From the NCBI GenBank assembly GCA_963821345.1, contig CAWGDM010000003.1, positions 248,001 to 312,000 on the forward strand: 64,000 nucleotides of DNA, in the 5' to 3' direction. A model generated the notes under the pieces. It did no database searches and had not been told where the DNA came from. It saw nothing but the letters and a program-made list of their open reading frames with translations. The translations under genes and the position numbers were made by a program. Origin of the DNA: WHSW01 sp963821345. Lineage in GTDB: Bacteria; Actinomycetota; Thermoleophilia; Solirubrobacterales; 70-9. This document shows positions 1-10,017 of this stretch, piece by piece (position 1 is the first letter of the stretch; each line of letters begins with the position of its first letter).

Positions 1-65
1 CGAGCGAGGCGCTGAGCGAGGCCGTCGACACGGCGAACAGCGAGCTCCAGGTCCCGGGGCCGTGA
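1..65 (+). CDS. ABC transporter substrate-binding protein, C-terminal end (partial)
   Basis: An open frame enters from the left edge and stops with TGA at 63-65, giving about 20 residues. It lies 12 bp upstream of two CUT1-type permease genes in the same direction, which is where the extracellular sugar-binding lipoprotein gene usually sits. The function is inferred from position only, because the visible tail has no diagnostic motif. Confidence 0.45.
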   Translation, partial: SEALSEAVDTANSELQVPGP

Positions 66-77
66 CCAGCGGATGAG

Positions 78-989
78 ATGAGCGCCGAGCCGGCCGCGCC
101 GCAAAGGACCCTCGCCCAGCGGGTCCTGGGGGACAGCCCGACCGCCTGGGCGTTCGTCCTCCCGGCGGTGGTGATCATCGTCGGGCTGTCGATCGTGCCG
201 ATCGGCTGGTCGCTGCTGCTGTCGTTCAACTCCGCCGACCTGATCGCGCCGGCGCAGTGGGTGGGGCTGTCGAACTACGACGCGCTGTTCAAGGATCCCG
301 GGGTCCGCGACGCGGTCGTGCACACGATCGTCTACACGGCCCTCTTCGTCCCGATCTCGACCGGCCTCGGGCTGTTCCTGGCGATGGCGCTCAATCGCCG
401 GATGCGCTGGATCGGCATCTACCGGACCGCGTTCCTCGCCCCGTTCATCGCCTCGGTGGCCGCCCAGGGGGTGCTGTTCTCGTTCATCTTCGACGAGCGC
501 TTCGGGGTCGCCAACGCGCTCCTCGACGCGCTCGGCCTGCCGCGCCAGGGCTTTCTCGGCGATCCCGACCAGGCGATGTTCGTGATCGTCCTGATCGGGA
601 TCTGGGGCGGGATCGGGTTCCCGCTGGTGATCTACCTCGCGGCGCTCCAGGACGTTCCCCGCGAGCTGGTCGACGCCGCCTCGGTCGACGGCGCGCGCCG
701 CTGGGCGACGCTCTGGCACGTGATCCTGCCGCAGCTGCTGCCGGTGACGATCTTCCTTGTCGTCTGGCAGACGCTGCTCTCACTGCAGCTCTTCGATCTC
801 GTCTACGCGACCACCCGCGGCGGGCCGTTGGATTCGACGGTGGTGGTCGTCTACTACGTCTACAACCAGGCCTTCGAGCTCTTCCACGCCGGCTACGCGG
901 CCGCCGTCGCGTACGTCGTCGCGCTGTTCTTGATCCTGCTCGTCGGCGCGCAGCTCGTCTACAACCGGGTCCGCACGAGGCACGCATGA
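78..989 (+). CDS. Carbohydrate ABC transporter permease, MalF/UgpA-like
   Basis: This 303-residue integral membrane protein is the first of two inner-membrane subunits of a CUT1 (carbohydrate uptake) importer. It has about six hydrophobic segments, starting near residue 25. The EAA-type loop that contacts the ATPase is visible near residues 193-217 (ELVDAASVDGA, then WHVILPQLLP). The ATG at 78 is chosen because the ATG at 73 runs into a stop after two codons. The stop overlaps the start of the next permease gene (ATGA), which indicates translational coupling. The substrate is not evident; the RidA and PLP-enzyme neighbours suggest an amino sugar or an amino-acid-related compound. Confidence 0.9.
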   Translation: MSAEPAAPQRTLAQRVLGDSPTAWAFVLPAVVIIVGLSIVPIGWSLLLSFNSADLIAPAQWVGLSNYDALFKDPGVRDAVVHTIVYTALFVPISTGLGLFLAMALNRRMRWIGIYRTAFLAPFIASVAAQGVLFSFIFDERFGVANALLDALGLPRQGFLGDPDQAMFVIVLIGIWGGIGFPLVIYLAALQDVPRELVDAASVDGARRWATLWHVILPQLLPVTIFLVVWQTLLSLQLFDLVYATTRGGPLDSTVVVVYYVYNQAFELFHAGYAAAVAYVVALFLILLVGAQLVYNRVRTRHA

Positions 990-1807
990 GCGCCCGGCTG
1001 CCGTTCAACCCCTGGCACCTGGTGCTGGCGCCGGCCGCGATCCTCTTCGCCCTGCCGCTGATCTGGATGATCCTGAGCTCGTTCATGTCGAACGCCCAGA
1101 TCAACCAGTTCCCGCCGACGATCATCCCCGACTCGCTGCACCTCGACGGCTGGAGCACGGTCCTCGGGGACTCCCACTTCCCGCGCTGGTTCCTCAACTC
1201 GACGATCGTCGCGCTGGTGACCGTGGCCTCGAACCTGGTCTTCTGCACGCTTGCCGGCTACGCCTTCGCGCGGCTGCGGTTCCGCGGCTCGACCGTGCTC
1301 TTCCTGCTCATCCTGCTGACCCTGATCATCCCGTTCCAGCTGACGATGATCCCGACCTTCATCGTCATGGACAAGCTCGGGCTCGTCGACACGCTCGGTG
1401 CCCTGATCGTGCCGCAGCTCGTGCTCCCGCTCGGCGTCTTCTTGATGCGCCAGTTCTTCGTCAACCTCCCGCGCGAGGTCGAGGAGGCGGCGCGGATCGA
1501 CGGCTGCTCGCGCCTCGGCGTCCTGCTCCACGTCGCGGTGCCGTTGGCCAAGCCGGCGCTCGCGACCCTGGCGGCGCTTACCTTCCTGCTGATGTGGAAC
1601 GACCTGCTCTGGCCGCTGATCGCGATCAACTCGGACGAGAACGCCACCCTGCCGCTCGGACTGACCACGTTCCAGGGCCAGCACACCCAGGACTTCGGGG
1701 CGGTGATGGCGGGCAACGTGATCACGGTGGTCCCGGTGCTGCTCGCGTTCTTGTTCGCGCAGCGCTCGTTCATCGCCTCGCTGACCTCGAGCGCGGTCAA
1801 GGGATAG
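986..1807 (+). CDS. Carbohydrate ABC transporter permease, MalG/UgpE-like
   Basis: This 273-residue second permease of the CUT1 importer has about six membrane segments. Its EAA loop is near residues 165-190 (PREVEEAARIDGC, then LLHVAVPLAKPAL). The frame is open much further upstream, but the ATG at 986 overlaps the stop of the first permease (ATGA) and gives the usual MalG-type N-terminus with a membrane segment beginning near residue 12. It pairs with the 78-989 product to form the membrane channel, energised by the ATPase at 2188-3375. Confidence 0.9.
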   Translation: MSARLPFNPWHLVLAPAAILFALPLIWMILSSFMSNAQINQFPPTIIPDSLHLDGWSTVLGDSHFPRWFLNSTIVALVTVASNLVFCTLAGYAFARLRFRGSTVLFLLILLTLIIPFQLTMIPTFIVMDKLGLVDTLGALIVPQLVLPLGVFLMRQFFVNLPREVEEAARIDGCSRLGVLLHVAVPLAKPALATLAALTFLLMWNDLLWPLIAINSDENATLPLGLTTFQGQHTQDFGAVMAGNVITVVPVLLAFLFAQRSFIASLTSSAVKG

Positions 1808-1814
1808 GAGCCAG

Positions 1815-2183
1815 ATGAAGCAGGGAGTCCAGGGAACGACGCCGGCGGGGGCCTACTCGCCGGGGGTGATCGCCGAAGGACGGTTCGTCTACGTCTCCGG
1901 CCAGGGCCCGGTCCGCGACGGCGAGCTCGAGACAGGGACGATCGAGGACGAGACGCGGCTGGTGATGGAGAACCTCGGCGCCGTGCTGGCCGCGGCCGGG
2001 GCGAGCTACGACGAGGTCGTCCGCTGCGGCGTCTTCCTCGCCGACCTCGACGACTTCGAGGCGATGAACGCCGTCTACGGGAGCTTCTTCTCCGACCCGC
2101 TGCCGGCGCGGACCACGGTTGGGGCCCACCTCCCCGGGATCAAGGTCGAGATCGACTGCGTCGCCGTGCTGAGGGCGGAGTAG
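1815..2183 (+). CDS. ridA: RidA family enamine/imine deaminase
   Basis: At 122 residues this is full length for the RidA/YjgF/YER057c family. Those enzymes hydrolyse reactive 2-aminoacrylate-type enamine/imine intermediates released by PLP enzymes. The family arginine that holds the substrate carboxylate lies in the PARTTVGAHLPG motif near residue 100, and the YSPG and VSGQG motifs are present near the N-terminus. It is inserted between the permease and ATPase genes of an ABC operon that ends with a PLP enzyme, so it may detoxify intermediates from catabolism of the imported compound. That link is an inference. Confidence 0.88.
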   Translation: MKQGVQGTTPAGAYSPGVIAEGRFVYVSGQGPVRDGELETGTIEDETRLVMENLGAVLAAAGASYDEVVRCGVFLADLDDFEAMNAVYGSFFSDPLPARTTVGAHLPGIKVEIDCVAVLRAE

Positions 2184-2187
2184 GCCG

Positions 2188-3371
<1,184 letters not shown>

Positions 3372-3375
<4 letters not shown>

Positions 3376-4496
3376 GCACCGCCACGGCCAGGCTCGGGTC
3401 GGCGGTCGGCCGCCCAGTTGCCGAGCTCGAGACGCCGGCGCTGGTCGTCGACCTCGACCGGCTTGAGCGCAATCTCGGACGGGCGGCCGAGTACGCCGCC
3501 GCCCACGGCCTCGACCTCTACCCGCACTCGAAGACCCACAAGACGCGCGAGATCGCCGAGCTGCAGCTCGCCGCCGGTGCGGCCGGGCTGACGACCGCGA
3601 AGTCGACCGAGGCAGAGATCTTCGCCGCCGCGCTCGAGGTGCCCCTGGTGCTCCACTACCCGGTCGTCGGGGCCGAGAAGGTCGCACGGGCCGCGGAGGT
3701 CGCCGGTCAGGTGCCGCTGACGATCGCGCTCGACTCGGCCGCGGCGGCGGAGCCGATCGCCGAGGCGCTGCGAGCCCGCGGGACCGAGGCGGAGGCGCTG
3801 GTCGAGCTCGACGTCGGGCTCGCGCGCACCGGGCTCGACCCCGAGCGCGCGCTCGAGCTCGGCAGGGCGATCGACGGGTTCGGTGGCGGGCTGCGGTTGG
3901 CCGGGCTGTCCTGCTACCCGGGGCATCTGCGCCACGACGGCGATCGGGTCGCGGCCGGGATCGGCGAGGTCGACGCGACCCTGGAGCGCGCCCGCGCGAT
4001 GTTCGACCAGGCCGGGCTCGCGTGCGCGCGGATCTCCGGCGGCTCGACCGCGACCCTGTTCCATGCGCACGAGACCCCGATGACCGAGATCCGCCCGGGC
4101 AACTACGCGTTGCTCGACCGCCACGAGGCGATCGGGGAGTTCGAGCTCTCCGACTGCGCGCTTCATGTGCAGACGACGGTCGTCTCGACCGCGGTCGCAG
4201 GCCGGTTCATCGTCGACGCCGGGGCGAAGACGCTGAGCGAGGCCGGGCCGCCGCCGGGCGCCGGTGGCCACGCCGAGGTCGTCGGCCGCGAGGGACTCGC
4301 GATCGAGCAGCTGAGTGAGGAGCACGGCCACGGGGTGGTCGGCGCGGGCGCGAAGGCGCCGGCGGTCGGCGAGCGGCTCGCGCTGATCCCCAACCACGCC
4401 TGCACCTGCGTCAACCTTCACGACCTGCTCTACGCGGCTCGCGGCGGGATCGTCGAGGCGGAGATGCCGGTGATCGCGCGCGGGGCGGTCCGGTGA
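3372..4496 (+). CDS. PLP-dependent D-threonine aldolase/DSD1-like enzyme
   Basis: This 374-residue protein has a fold-type III, alanine-racemase-like N-terminal barrel and a D-serine-dehydratase-like C-terminal domain. The PLP-lysine region is YPHSKTHK near residues 53-60. A CxNLHD-type metal-binding motif (HACTCVNLHD near 342-351) is present, as in D-threonine aldolases and DSD1 D-serine dehydratases. The ATG at 3372 overlaps the stop of the ATPase gene. It would cleave or dehydrate a D-hydroxyamino acid. Its place in an importer operon with ridA suggests that the imported compound, or a product of it, is its substrate; the exact substrate cannot be read from sequence. Confidence 0.8.
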
Positions 4497-4656
4497 AGGT
4501 CGGGACGCCGGGGCGCGGCTAGGGGATCAGCTGCGCGTCAAAGCAGCACTTCAAGCCGAGGTATCACGGGGTACCAAACCGAGCGAATCTCAGCTAACCG
4601 AGCAGAACGCACATCGCTTGAGCGCGTACGGCCCTAGCCGACGAGCATCAAGGCAT

Positions 4657-4698
4657 CTCATAACCCGGAGGTCGTGGGTTCAAATCCCACCCCCGCTA
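4657..4698 (+). other. 3' half of an initiator tRNA-fMet (att-site-like fragment)
   Basis: The 42 bases match the 3' half of an actinobacterial initiator tRNA and begin exactly at the first base of the anticodon loop. In order they give the loop CTCATAA (anticodon CAT), the stem strand CCCGG, a 5-base variable region, a complete 17-base T arm, the acceptor strand CCCCGCT and discriminator A. Upstream bases do not pair with the anticodon stem or the acceptor strand, so no complete tRNA can form. Duplicated 3' tRNA halves starting at the anticodon loop are typical of integrase attachment sites. The rest of 4497-4784 holds no gene that I recognise. Confidence 0.8.
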
Positions 4699-4784
4699 TG
4701 TCTCTCGCTACCACGCTCGAGCCCTCCACGTGCAGGGCTTCCGCGCTCTCGAATGCATGTGCGACGGCCTCCGACACGGTTGCG

Positions 4785-5004
4785 GGGCGTGGCCTCTCGT
4801 AGCGCGTCGCTCAGGTCGGGGATCCGCGAGCTGCTGAGTTAGCTCCTCGTCTTCGATCTCTTGGCGCTCGGCGTCAGTCCCGGCGAGTGCCCCTCGAGTG
4901 CCCTCTTTTCCGCGAAGCTCTCCGATCCGCTCGGATACAAGCTTGGGCTCGATCCCCTTCTCTAGCGCCTGGACCAGGACGAGGCAGAACGTCGTCCCCA
5001 GCAT
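4785..5004 (-). pseudogene. Serine recombinase C-terminal remnant, frameshifted
   Basis: Read on the minus strand from about 5004, the frame gives a helical stretch (ALEKGIEPKLVSERIGELRG, then EIEDEELTQQL). This resembles the coiled-coil tail of large serine recombinases, in which 'ALExGxxPxLVxxRIxELR' is followed by 'IPDLxxALRxA'. The second part (IPDLSDALREATP) appears only after a one-base frame change near 4825. The catalytic N-terminus and most of the protein are missing. It lies about 90 bp from the tRNA-fMet fragment and ends beside the aldo/keto reductase gene, consistent with a decayed mobile element. The family call rests on remembered sequence patterns. Confidence 0.5.
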
Positions 5005-5016
5005 CGCCGCAAGGCT

Positions 5017-6063
5017 TCAAAGCTCACCGGTGCGGGCCTCTTCCCAGAGATCGACATGCTCATCGGCCCTGAGATGCCGATCTATCTCCGCGAGCTCTTC
5101 CGTCGAAAGCGCGAGGTTGTCGAGGGTGGAGACGTTTTGCTCGAGCTGCTCCACCGAGGACGCGCCGATGACTAGCGAGGTCACGCGCTCGTCGCGTAGC
5201 CCCCATGCCAGGGCAAGCTGGGCGAGGCTCTGGCCTCGCCGAGCCGCGATCTCGTGCAATGCCCGCAGTTCGCTGATCATCTCGTCGTTCAGCCAGGACT
5301 TGTCGAACATCTCGTTCCCCCTCCCGGCACGGGAGTCCTCCGGAACGCCATCGAGGTAGCGGTCGGTCAGCAAGCCCTGGGCCAAGGCAGTGAATCCGAT
5401 CACCCCGATCCCGAGCTCGTCGGCCGCATCGAGCAGGCCCTCGGTCTCGGTCCAACGGTTCAGCATCGAGTACGAGGGCTGGTGAATGAGCAGCGGCGTA
5501 CCGAGATCGCTGAGGATCGCGTGAGCCTCCCGCGTGTGCTCGGCGTCGTACGAAGAGATGCCGACGTAAAGCGCCTTGCCCTGCCGCACCGCCGAATCGA
5601 GCGCCCCCATCGTCTCCTCCAGCGGCGTCGATGCGTCGAGCCGGTGGGAGTAGAAGATGTCGACGTAGTCCAACCCCATTCGTTGCAGCGACTGGTCCAG
5701 CGACGCGAGCACGTACTTTCGCGACCCGCCGCCCTGTCCGTAAGGGCCTGGCCACATGTCCCAGCCGGCCTTGGTCGAGATCAGGAGCTCGTCGCGATAG
5801 GGACGGAAGTCCTCCCTCATGAGGCGACCGAAGTTGATCTCCGCCGCCCCGTACGGGGGGCCGTAGTTGTTCGCCAGGTCGTGATGGGTGATACCGAGGT
5901 CAAAGGCGCGCCGCGAGATGGCACGCTGTCGCTCGAAGGGGCGGTCGTTGCCGAAGTTGTGCCAGTACCCGAGTGAGAGCACGGGCAGGTCGAGGCCTGA
6001 GCGGCCCGCCCGCCGGTACTGCAGCTTGCCCTCGTAGCGATCTGGAGATGCGACGTAGGCCAT
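5017..6063 (-). CDS. Aldo/keto reductase, L-glyceraldehyde 3-phosphate reductase (YghZ)-like
   Basis: This 348-residue NADPH-dependent reductase has a complete TIM barrel. The catalytic tetrad is visible in order: DLANNYG (Asp/Tyr), the Lys in STKAG and the His in IFYSHR. The NADPH-binding segment VIGASS...EQLEQNV is near the C-terminus, and the WPGPYG/GSRKYV segment is typical of the YghZ/Gpr subfamily. The frame extends upstream to 6138, but the ATG at 6063 has a strong ribosome-binding site (GGAGGAG) about 10 bp upstream, so that start is preferred. It reads divergently from the DUF1275 gene. Confidence 0.88.
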   Translation of the reverse strand: MAYVASPDRYEGKLQYRRAGRSGLDLPVLSLGYWHNFGNDRPFERQRAISRRAFDLGITHHDLANNYGPPYGAAEINFGRLMREDFRPYRDELLISTKAGWDMWPGPYGQGGGSRKYVLASLDQSLQRMGLDYVDIFYSHRLDASTPLEETMGALDSAVRQGKALYVGISSYDAEHTREAHAILSDLGTPLLIHQPSYSMLNRWTETEGLLDAADELGIGVIGFTALAQGLLTDRYLDGVPEDSRAGRGNEMFDKSWLNDEMISELRALHEIAARRGQSLAQLALAWGLRDERVTSLVIGASSVEQLEQNVSTLDNLALSTEELAEIDRHLRADEHVDLWEEARTGEL

Positions 6064-6170
6064 GGAAGCTCGATCTCCTCCGTTCGATCCTACGCGAGGT
6101 TCGCGGCCCCCGCTATCAATCGCACGACCGCGTGCCACCAGCGCGGCTGATCGCGCCGGAGGAGGTGCTT

Positions 6171-6905
6171 ATGAGTGAAGCGTCAGGGTCACTGAAGCCG
6201 ACTGAGCTGGACCGGCGATCGGAGAGCCGGCCAGCTGCGACCAGCGTCCAGCACCCGCTTGTCCGAGCACTGCTCGTTTTGACCTTTACGACCGGCTTGG
6301 TCGATGCCGTCAGTTACCTTGGGCTGGGTCGCGTATTCACCGCAAACATGACCGGGAACATCGTCTTTCTCGGCTTCGGGATCGCGGGAAGCGGGGGCCT
6401 TCCGGTTATCGCGCCGCTGGTCTCGCTCGCCGCCTTCCTCGTCGGGGCGGGCGGAGGCGGCATCCTTGCCGCCCGGATGGCGGAACGCCAACCCAACCAC
6501 GTGGCCCGCGCCCTCGGCGTCGAGGTTTCGCTGATCTGTGTCGCGGCTGTCCTGGCCGCGGCCATAGATGTCCGGCCAAACACGTTCTCCGGCTATCTCG
6601 TCATTGCGTCTCTCGCCCTGGCGATGGGCGTTCGAAACGCGACCGTGCGCCGCCTCGGCGTGCCCGACCTGACCACCACCGTGCTGACGATGACGCTGAC
6701 CGGGCTCGCGGCTGATTCGCCGCCCGCGGGGGGCTCGGGAAAGGGCTCGGTACGGAGGGCCATGGCGGTCCTGGCGATGCTCGCGGGGGCGTTGGCGGGA
6801 GCCCTGCTGCTGAAGGCAAGCCTCGCGTTGCCACTCTTCGTGGCGGCCGCACTCGGGCTTGTCAGCTGGCTCGTATACGTGCCGGCGGCTCGCCGGTCCG
6901 CCTGA
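6171..6905 (+). CDS. DUF1275 (YoaK) family membrane protein
   Basis: This 244-residue membrane protein has about six hydrophobic segments. It carries the DUF1275 signature of an N-terminal TGLVDAVSYLGLGRVFTANMTGN-like motif near residues 42-64 and the later MGVRNATVRRLG segment. Members are probable small-molecule transporters of unknown substrate. The ATG at 6171 is preceded by GGAGGAGG, an ideal ribosome-binding site, although the frame opens earlier. The 171 bp after it (6906-7076) hold no gene that I can support. Confidence 0.85.
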   Translation: MSEASGSLKPTELDRRSESRPAATSVQHPLVRALLVLTFTTGLVDAVSYLGLGRVFTANMTGNIVFLGFGIAGSGGLPVIAPLVSLAAFLVGAGGGGILAARMAERQPNHVARALGVEVSLICVAAVLAAAIDVRPNTFSGYLVIASLALAMGVRNATVRRLGVPDLTTTVLTMTLTGLAADSPPAGGSGKGSVRRAMAVLAMLAGALAGALLLKASLALPLFVAAALGLVSWLVYVPAARRSA

Positions 6906-7076
6906 TCGATCAGCCCCCCGACGCATGCTGCACGCCGGCTAGGCATCGGGTCCCACCGGGTTGTTGACTGCAGCTGTCGGCTTGCGAGATGATCACGGAA
7001 GCGAAATGAACGTCAACGCCGACAAGCAGAAGGTTCGCCGCAAGGCGCGGAACTAAAGGAACCGACGAACGAAGGG

Positions 7077-8297
7077 TTAGCGACCTACATTTTCGATCAC
7101 GGTCGCCAGTCCCTGGCCCACTCCCACGCACAGCGAGGCGACGCCGTAGCGGGCGCCGCGTCGGCGCAGCTCCCAGGCGAGGGCGGTTAGCAGCCGGGCG
7201 CCCGAGCAGCCGAGCGGGTGACCGAGGGCGATCGCGCCGCCGTTGACGTTCAGCTTCTCCTGGTCGAGGCCGAGCTCGCGGCCGCAGGCGAGCACCTGGG
7301 CGGCGAACGCCTCGTTGATCTCGATCAGGTCGATCTGGTCGAGCTCGAGCCCGGCGGCGGCGACCGCGCGGCGGATCGCGTCGATCGGCCCGATCCCCAT
7401 GTAGGCCGGGTCGACGCCGGCGACGCCGGTGGCGACGACGCGGGCGAGCGGCTCGGCGCCGAGCTTCGCGGCCTTGCCCTCGGACGCCATCACCAGGCAG
7501 GCGGCGCCGTCGTTCAGGGTCGAAGCGTTGCCGGCGGTCACCGTGCCGCCGTCGCGGAAGGCGGGCTTCAGGGCCGCCAGCTTCTCGAGCGTGGTATCGG
7601 CGCGGGGCCCCTCGTCGGCCTCGACGCTGACCGTCTCGCCGCGCCTCGAGCCGGGCGCCTCGACCGCGATCAGCTGCGAATCGAACAGGCCCTCAGATTG
7701 CGCGGCGACGGCGCGCTGGTGGCTGCGCAGCGCGAACGCGTCCTGGTCGGCGCGCGAGATCTGGTAACGCTCGGCGACGTTCTCAGCCGTCTCGCCCATC
7801 GCCTCGGTCGAGTAGACCTCGGCCATCCGCGGGTTGATCAGCCGCCAGCCGAGCGCCGTGTCGTGCAGCGTCTGCGCGCCGCGCGCCAGGCCGGCCTCGG
7901 GCTTGGCCATCACCCAGGGGGCGCGGCTCATCGACTCCGAGCCGCCGGCCAGGTAGAGGTCGGCCTCGCCGAGCCGCAGCGCCCGCGAGGCCTGGTTGGC
8001 GGCCTCCAGGCCCGAGGCGCAGAGCCGGTTGACGGTCACCCCCGGAACCTCGACCGGCAGCCCGGCCAGCAGCGATGCCATCCGGGCGACGTCGCGGTTG
8101 TCCTCGCCCGCCTGGTTGGCGGCGCCCCAGTAGACGTCGGTGACTTCGGCGGGGTCGATCCCGGCGCGCTCGACCGCCGCCTCGATCACCCGCGCAGCGA
8201 GGTCGTCGGGCCGCACGCCGGCGAGCGCGCCGCGGTAACGGCCCATCGGCGTGCGCACCGCGTCGATGATCAGGGCCTCGGGCAAGGGCGCGATCAT
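7077..8297 (-). CDS. Thiolase, acetyl-CoA acetyltransferase / beta-ketoadipyl-CoA thiolase-like
   Basis: At 406 residues this has normal thiolase length. The acyl-accepting cysteine is in NRLCASGLEA near residue 93. The second active-site region NVNGGAIALGHPLGCSGAR (catalytic His) and the C-terminal catalytic cysteine (SLCVGVGQG) are all intact. It condenses or cleaves acyl-CoA in fatty-acid or aromatic degradation; the overall layout resembles PcaF/PaaJ-type thiolases, but the substrate is not certain. No beta-oxidation partner genes are adjacent, so it appears to stand alone. Confidence 0.9.
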   Translation of the reverse strand: MIAPLPEALIIDAVRTPMGRYRGALAGVRPDDLAARVIEAAVERAGIDPAEVTDVYWGAANQAGEDNRDVARMASLLAGLPVEVPGVTVNRLCASGLEAANQASRALRLGEADLYLAGGSESMSRAPWVMAKPEAGLARGAQTLHDTALGWRLINPRMAEVYSTEAMGETAENVAERYQISRADQDAFALRSHQRAVAAQSEGLFDSQLIAVEAPGSRRGETVSVEADEGPRADTTLEKLAALKPAFRDGGTVTAGNASTLNDGAACLVMASEGKAAKLGAEPLARVVATGVAGVDPAYMGIGPIDAIRRAVAAAGLELDQIDLIEINEAFAAQVLACGRELGLDQEKLNVNGGAIALGHPLGCSGARLLTALAWELRRRGARYGVASLCVGVGQGLATVIENVGR

Positions 8298-8326
8298 GCC
8301 AGCTACCCGGGGTCTAAGGTGGACGC

Positions 8327-8650
8327 GTGGACTTCGTCTTTCTGAGCCTGGGGATGATCGGGTTCATCGTCATCTGCCTGGTCCTGATCGCCCGCGCGTA
8401 TCCGGGCAGCGGCGCCGACCTGGTCGACTGGAAGCCGACCCGTTCGCACGAGCTCGAGGCGCAGTTGGAGATCGATGACGTCCAGCAGATGCTCGAGGCG
8501 CAGAACGAGTACCGCCGCCGCCGTGGGGCGAAGGAGCTGACGGAGGACGACGCGAACGCGATGGCGCGCGAGGACGAGGCGGTGCGTGAGCGGGCGAGGC
8601 GCAACATCGACGGCCGCCTCGACGAGCTCGAGGACGAGTACGGCGTCTAG
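8327..8650 (+). CDS. Small single-pass membrane protein of unknown function
   Basis: This is 107 residues with one N-terminal membrane segment (residues 3-23) followed by a charged, helical, probably coiled-coil cytoplasmic part rich in Glu and Arg. The start is GTG at 8327, after a short gap from the divergent thiolase gene. I do not recognise a named family. The hydrophobic anchor and acidic helix suggest a membrane-associated scaffold, but nothing shows this directly. The next gene begins 11 bp after its stop and is probably co-transcribed. Confidence 0.65.
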   Translation: MDFVFLSLGMIGFIVICLVLIARAYPGSGADLVDWKPTRSHELEAQLEIDDVQQMLEAQNEYRRRRGAKELTEDDANAMAREDEAVRERARRNIDGRLDELEDEYGV

Positions 8651-8661
8651 GTGGTCGGCTC

Positions 8662-9132
8662 GTGGCGCGGGCGCTGATCGTCGGCTGCGGCTGCTGCGGC
8701 CGCGAGCTTGGCGCGGCGCTCCAGGACGCCGGCTGGGTGGTTCGAGGAACGAGTCGCAGCGAGGCCGGCGCGGCGGCGATCGAGGCCGCCGGGATCGAGG
8801 CGCAGGTCGCCGACCCGGGCCGGATCGCGACCGTTCTCGACGCGATCGAAGGGGTGTCGCTGATCTACTGGATGTTCGGGACCGTGGCGGAGCCCGAGCT
8901 GCACGGCCCACGGCTCGAGCGTCTGCTGGAAGAGATCGTCGACACCCCGGTCCGGGCGCTGGTCTACGAGCTCAACGACGCGCTCGAGCCGGATGCCGCC
9001 GCGGCCGCCTTCGGGGCGCTGCGATCGGCCAACGAGCGCTGGCGGATCCCGTTCGAGGTCGTCGCCGCCGAGCGCGTCACGGATTCGTGGCTGCAGGGGA
9101 TGGTCGACGCCGCCCGTGAGCTGGTCGGCTGA
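8662..9132 (+). CDS. NAD(P)-binding Rossmann-fold protein
   Basis: This is 156 residues starting at GTG 8662. The N-terminus has a dinucleotide-binding pattern (ALIVGCGCCGRELG), then a strand ending in GTSRS. A YWMFGT segment near residue 72 is where short, atypical SDR proteins of the epimerase type carry their active-site face. It is shorter than typical epimerases (about 300 residues) and lacks an obvious YxxxK catalytic pair, so it may only bind nucleotide. It follows the small membrane protein closely. Intergenic 9133-9195 contains a weak hairpin only. Confidence 0.6.
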   Translation: MARALIVGCGCCGRELGAALQDAGWVVRGTSRSEAGAAAIEAAGIEAQVADPGRIATVLDAIEGVSLIYWMFGTVAEPELHGPRLERLLEEIVDTPVRALVYELNDALEPDAAAAAFGALRSANERWRIPFEVVAAERVTDSWLQGMVDAARELVG

Positions 9133-9195
9133 GCCGGCTTACTGAAGCGGCTCGGCTCAGCCATAACCCCAGCTCAACATCCCCTGCGCACGCGG

Positions 9196-10017
9196 ATGCG
9201 CCGGTTCGCCAGGATGCAGTGGATGGCTCGCCGCAGACCGCCGATCCGAGTCGTGGTCGCTGCGCTGGCGGTCGCCGCGCTGGCCGCAACCGCGTCCGCG
9301 GAGGGGCCGCCCGATCACTATCCGTGGGCGAAGCGAGTCGCGGCGGCGAAGCGGTTTGCGGAACACCGTGCGGGGCGGATCTCTTTCGCGGTCGTCGACG
9401 AAAACGGGCGCATGCACGGCTTTCATCCCGACCGCGTGCACAACTCCGCCAGCGTGGTCAAGGTCCTGTTCATGGTCACCCTGCTGCGCCAGAAGCGGGT
9501 CCGCAACGACGCGCTGACCGAATCCGAGCGCCACCTGCTTGGTCCGATGATCAAGGTCTCCGACAACGCCGCGGCCAGCGCCGTCTACAACAGGGTCGGC
9601 GAGCGGGCGCTCTACCGGGTTGCCGACCTCGCCGGACTCGACCACTTCAGCACCCAACCGACCTCGGGGCTGACGACGATCACGGCCGGCAGCCAGGCCC
9701 GGTTCATGTACGAGCTGCAGAGCCTGATCCCGAAGCGCCATCGCGATTACGCGATGCACCTGCTGACCCAGGTCGTCGGTTGGCAGCGCTGGGGTATCCC
9801 GCCGGTTGCGCCCGACGGCTGGAAGCTGCACTTCAAGGGCGGCTGGTCAGGGGCGCCAAGCTGGCGGGTGAACCAGGTGATGCAGCTACGCCGCGCGCCG
9901 CGCCGGCTGTCCGTGGCGATCCTGACCCGCGAGCAGCCCTCGATGGCCTACGGCGAGGAGTCGATCGAGGGCGTTGCAAAAAGGCTCTTCCGCCATTACA
10001 ACCGCGACAGCCGCTGA
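9196..10017 (+). CDS. Secreted serine beta-lactamase-fold protein (class A-like)
   Basis: This 273-residue protein has a signal peptide (residues 1-36, basic start, AAALAATASA-type end). It carries the three active-site motifs of penicillin-recognising enzymes: SVVK at 86-89, SDN at 122-124 and KGG at 214-216. It matches the class A beta-lactamase-like hydrolase group, but I cannot identify the general-base Glu of true beta-lactamases. It may therefore be a peptidoglycan-related hydrolase rather than a resistance enzyme. The start could be the second or third Met (9214, 9223). The last 22 bp overlap the convergent Nudix gene. Confidence 0.78.
   Translation: MRRFARMQWMARRRPPIRVVVAALAVAALAATASAEGPPDHYPWAKRVAAAKRFAEHRAGRISFAVVDENGRMHGFHPDRVHNSASVVKVLFMVTLLRQKRVRNDALTESERHLLGPMIKVSDNAAASAVYNRVGERALYRVADLAGLDHFSTQPTSGLTTITAGSQARFMYELQSLIPKRHRDYAMHLLTQVVGWQRWGIPPVAPDGWKLHFKGGWSGAPSWRVNQVMQLRRAPRRLSVAILTREQPSMAYGEESIEGVAKRLFRHYNRDSR

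Noticed and set aside
257..985. Long Arg-rich frame upstream of the second permease gene
   Set aside because: It is an out-of-frame reading of the first permease gene; the composition is Arg/Pro/Ala-rich with no family motif.
4618..4842. Open frame on the plus strand encoding a 74-residue protein with RSWVQIPPPL
   Set aside because: The peptide is the well-known false translation of a tRNA T arm and acceptor; it comes from the tRNA-fMet fragment.
7006..7056. Tiny plus-strand frame MNVNADKQKVRRKARN in the gap before the thiolase gene
   Set aside because: Sixteen codons without a ribosome-binding site; nothing supports it as a gene.
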